Positions 6,010 through 6,181 of a stretch of DNA of 6,181 bases are shown one piece after another (positions within the stretch are counted from its first letter, which is position 1; every line of letters starts with the position of its first letter). The DNA lies in NCBI GenBank assembly GCA_018901355.1, contig JAHIEZ010000094.1:1-6181 (forward strand), given 5' to 3'. The stretch is from Patescibacteria group bacterium. Lineage in GTDB: Bacteria > Patescibacteriota > Microgenomatia > UBA12405. The position numbers and the translations under genes were made by a program. The notes under the pieces are model-generated. The model had not been told where the DNA came from, made no database searches, and saw nothing but the letters and a program-made list of their open reading frames with translations.

Positions 6010-6181
6010 TTATTCTCTCGGTATCGTCAAAACCATCCCTATCTCCAGTAACTCCGGACTATTTAATTTACTTTTATTGGCTTGCCATATTCTCGTCCAA
6101 GCATAGCCATCTCCATAGGCTCTAACCGCCACCTCCCACAGACTATTTCCTCTTTCTACTTTATATTCTCCTCCTTCTATC
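6010..6181 (-). CDS. LysM-domain protein, C-terminal end only (5' part beyond window)
   Basis: From the right edge inward on the minus strand a frame of 56 codons stays open to TAA at 6012-6010. The peptide reads YKVERGNSLWEVAVRAYGDG at residues 6-25 of the fragment, continues W..IWQANKSKLNSP, and ends ..IGMVLTIPRE. This is a full LysM module: the Y-x-V-x-x-G-(D/N)-S-L-W start, the IWQAN centre, and the I-x-x-G-x-x-L-x-IP end. LysM modules bind N-acetylglucosamine in peptidoglycan or chitin-like glycans, so the whole protein is probably exported and held at the cell wall. What precedes the LysM module is not visible. The tRNA genes follow 27 bp downstream on the same strand. Confidence 0.88.
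   Translation of the reverse strand, partial: IEGGEYKVERGNSLWEVAVRAYGDGYAWTRIWQANKSKLNSPELLEIGMVLTIPRE

Noticed and set aside
5803..6051. Plus-strand open frame of 82 codons across both tRNA genes
   Set aside because: It is the antisense translation of two tRNAs (the familiar VRLELTTYPL- and GIGPSTYPW-type peptides), a known source of spurious protein annotations.
1..6181. CRISPR array, insertion sequence, defence system or prophage
   Set aside because: No regularly spaced repeats, transposase, integrase, Cas, nuclease or phage structural motifs were found on either strand. All the genes are envelope-related, apart from the tRNAs.

Overview
This window looks like a piece of the chromosome of a low-GC bacterium, probably a member of the Patescibacteria (candidate phyla radiation), possibly the Microgenomates side. 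That assignment is an inference. It rests on compact AT-rich coding, genes that overlap by 13-17 bp, a signal-anchored cell-surface protein set (LCAT-like hydrolase, Ig-like, LysM), and scarce Shine-Dalgarno sites. No ribosomal or other phylogenetic marker is present. TGA is used as a stop by the Ig-like gene, so nothing suggests the UGA-Gly code of Gracilibacteria/SR1.

Layout. Positions 1-2122 (minus strand) carry most of a large secreted protein whose C-terminus lies beyond the left edge. It has a signal peptide, a concanavalin-A/LamG-like N-terminal domain, and an LCAT-type alpha/beta-hydrolase with a complete candidate Ser-Asp-His triad. Transcribed divergently from it, after only 30 bp, is a tight three-gene plus-strand operon (2153-5083): a GT4-type glycosyltransferase, a WaaE-like GT2 glycosyltransferase, and an O-antigen ligase/polymerase-like membrane protein. 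Neighbouring genes overlap by 17 and 16 bp. The operon runs tail-to-tail into a minus-strand gene (5071-5790) for a membrane-anchored protein with two Ig-like domains, and the two coding ends overlap by 13 bp. Upstream of that gene on the minus strand are two adjacent tRNA genes, tRNA-Thr(CGU) and tRNA-Gly(CCC). The right edge (6010-6181) holds the C-terminal LysM domain of another minus-strand gene.

How the parts may work together: the three plus-strand genes look like a small glycan assembly module, with two cytoplasmic sugar transferases and one polytopic enzyme that polymerises or transfers the lipid-linked product outside the membrane. The flanking minus-strand genes encode envelope or exported proteins: a surface lipase or acyltransferase with a lectin-like fold, an Ig-like anchored protein and a LysM wall-binding protein. 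The window therefore reads as an envelope/surface region.

Coding is almost continuous and there is no intergenic stretch longer than about 40 bp. I see no insertion sequences, CRISPR arrays, rRNA, convincing riboswitches or GC-rich intrinsic terminators. The plus strand is C-rich and G-poor throughout, whichever strand is coding, which suggests that the minus strand is the replication leading strand here.
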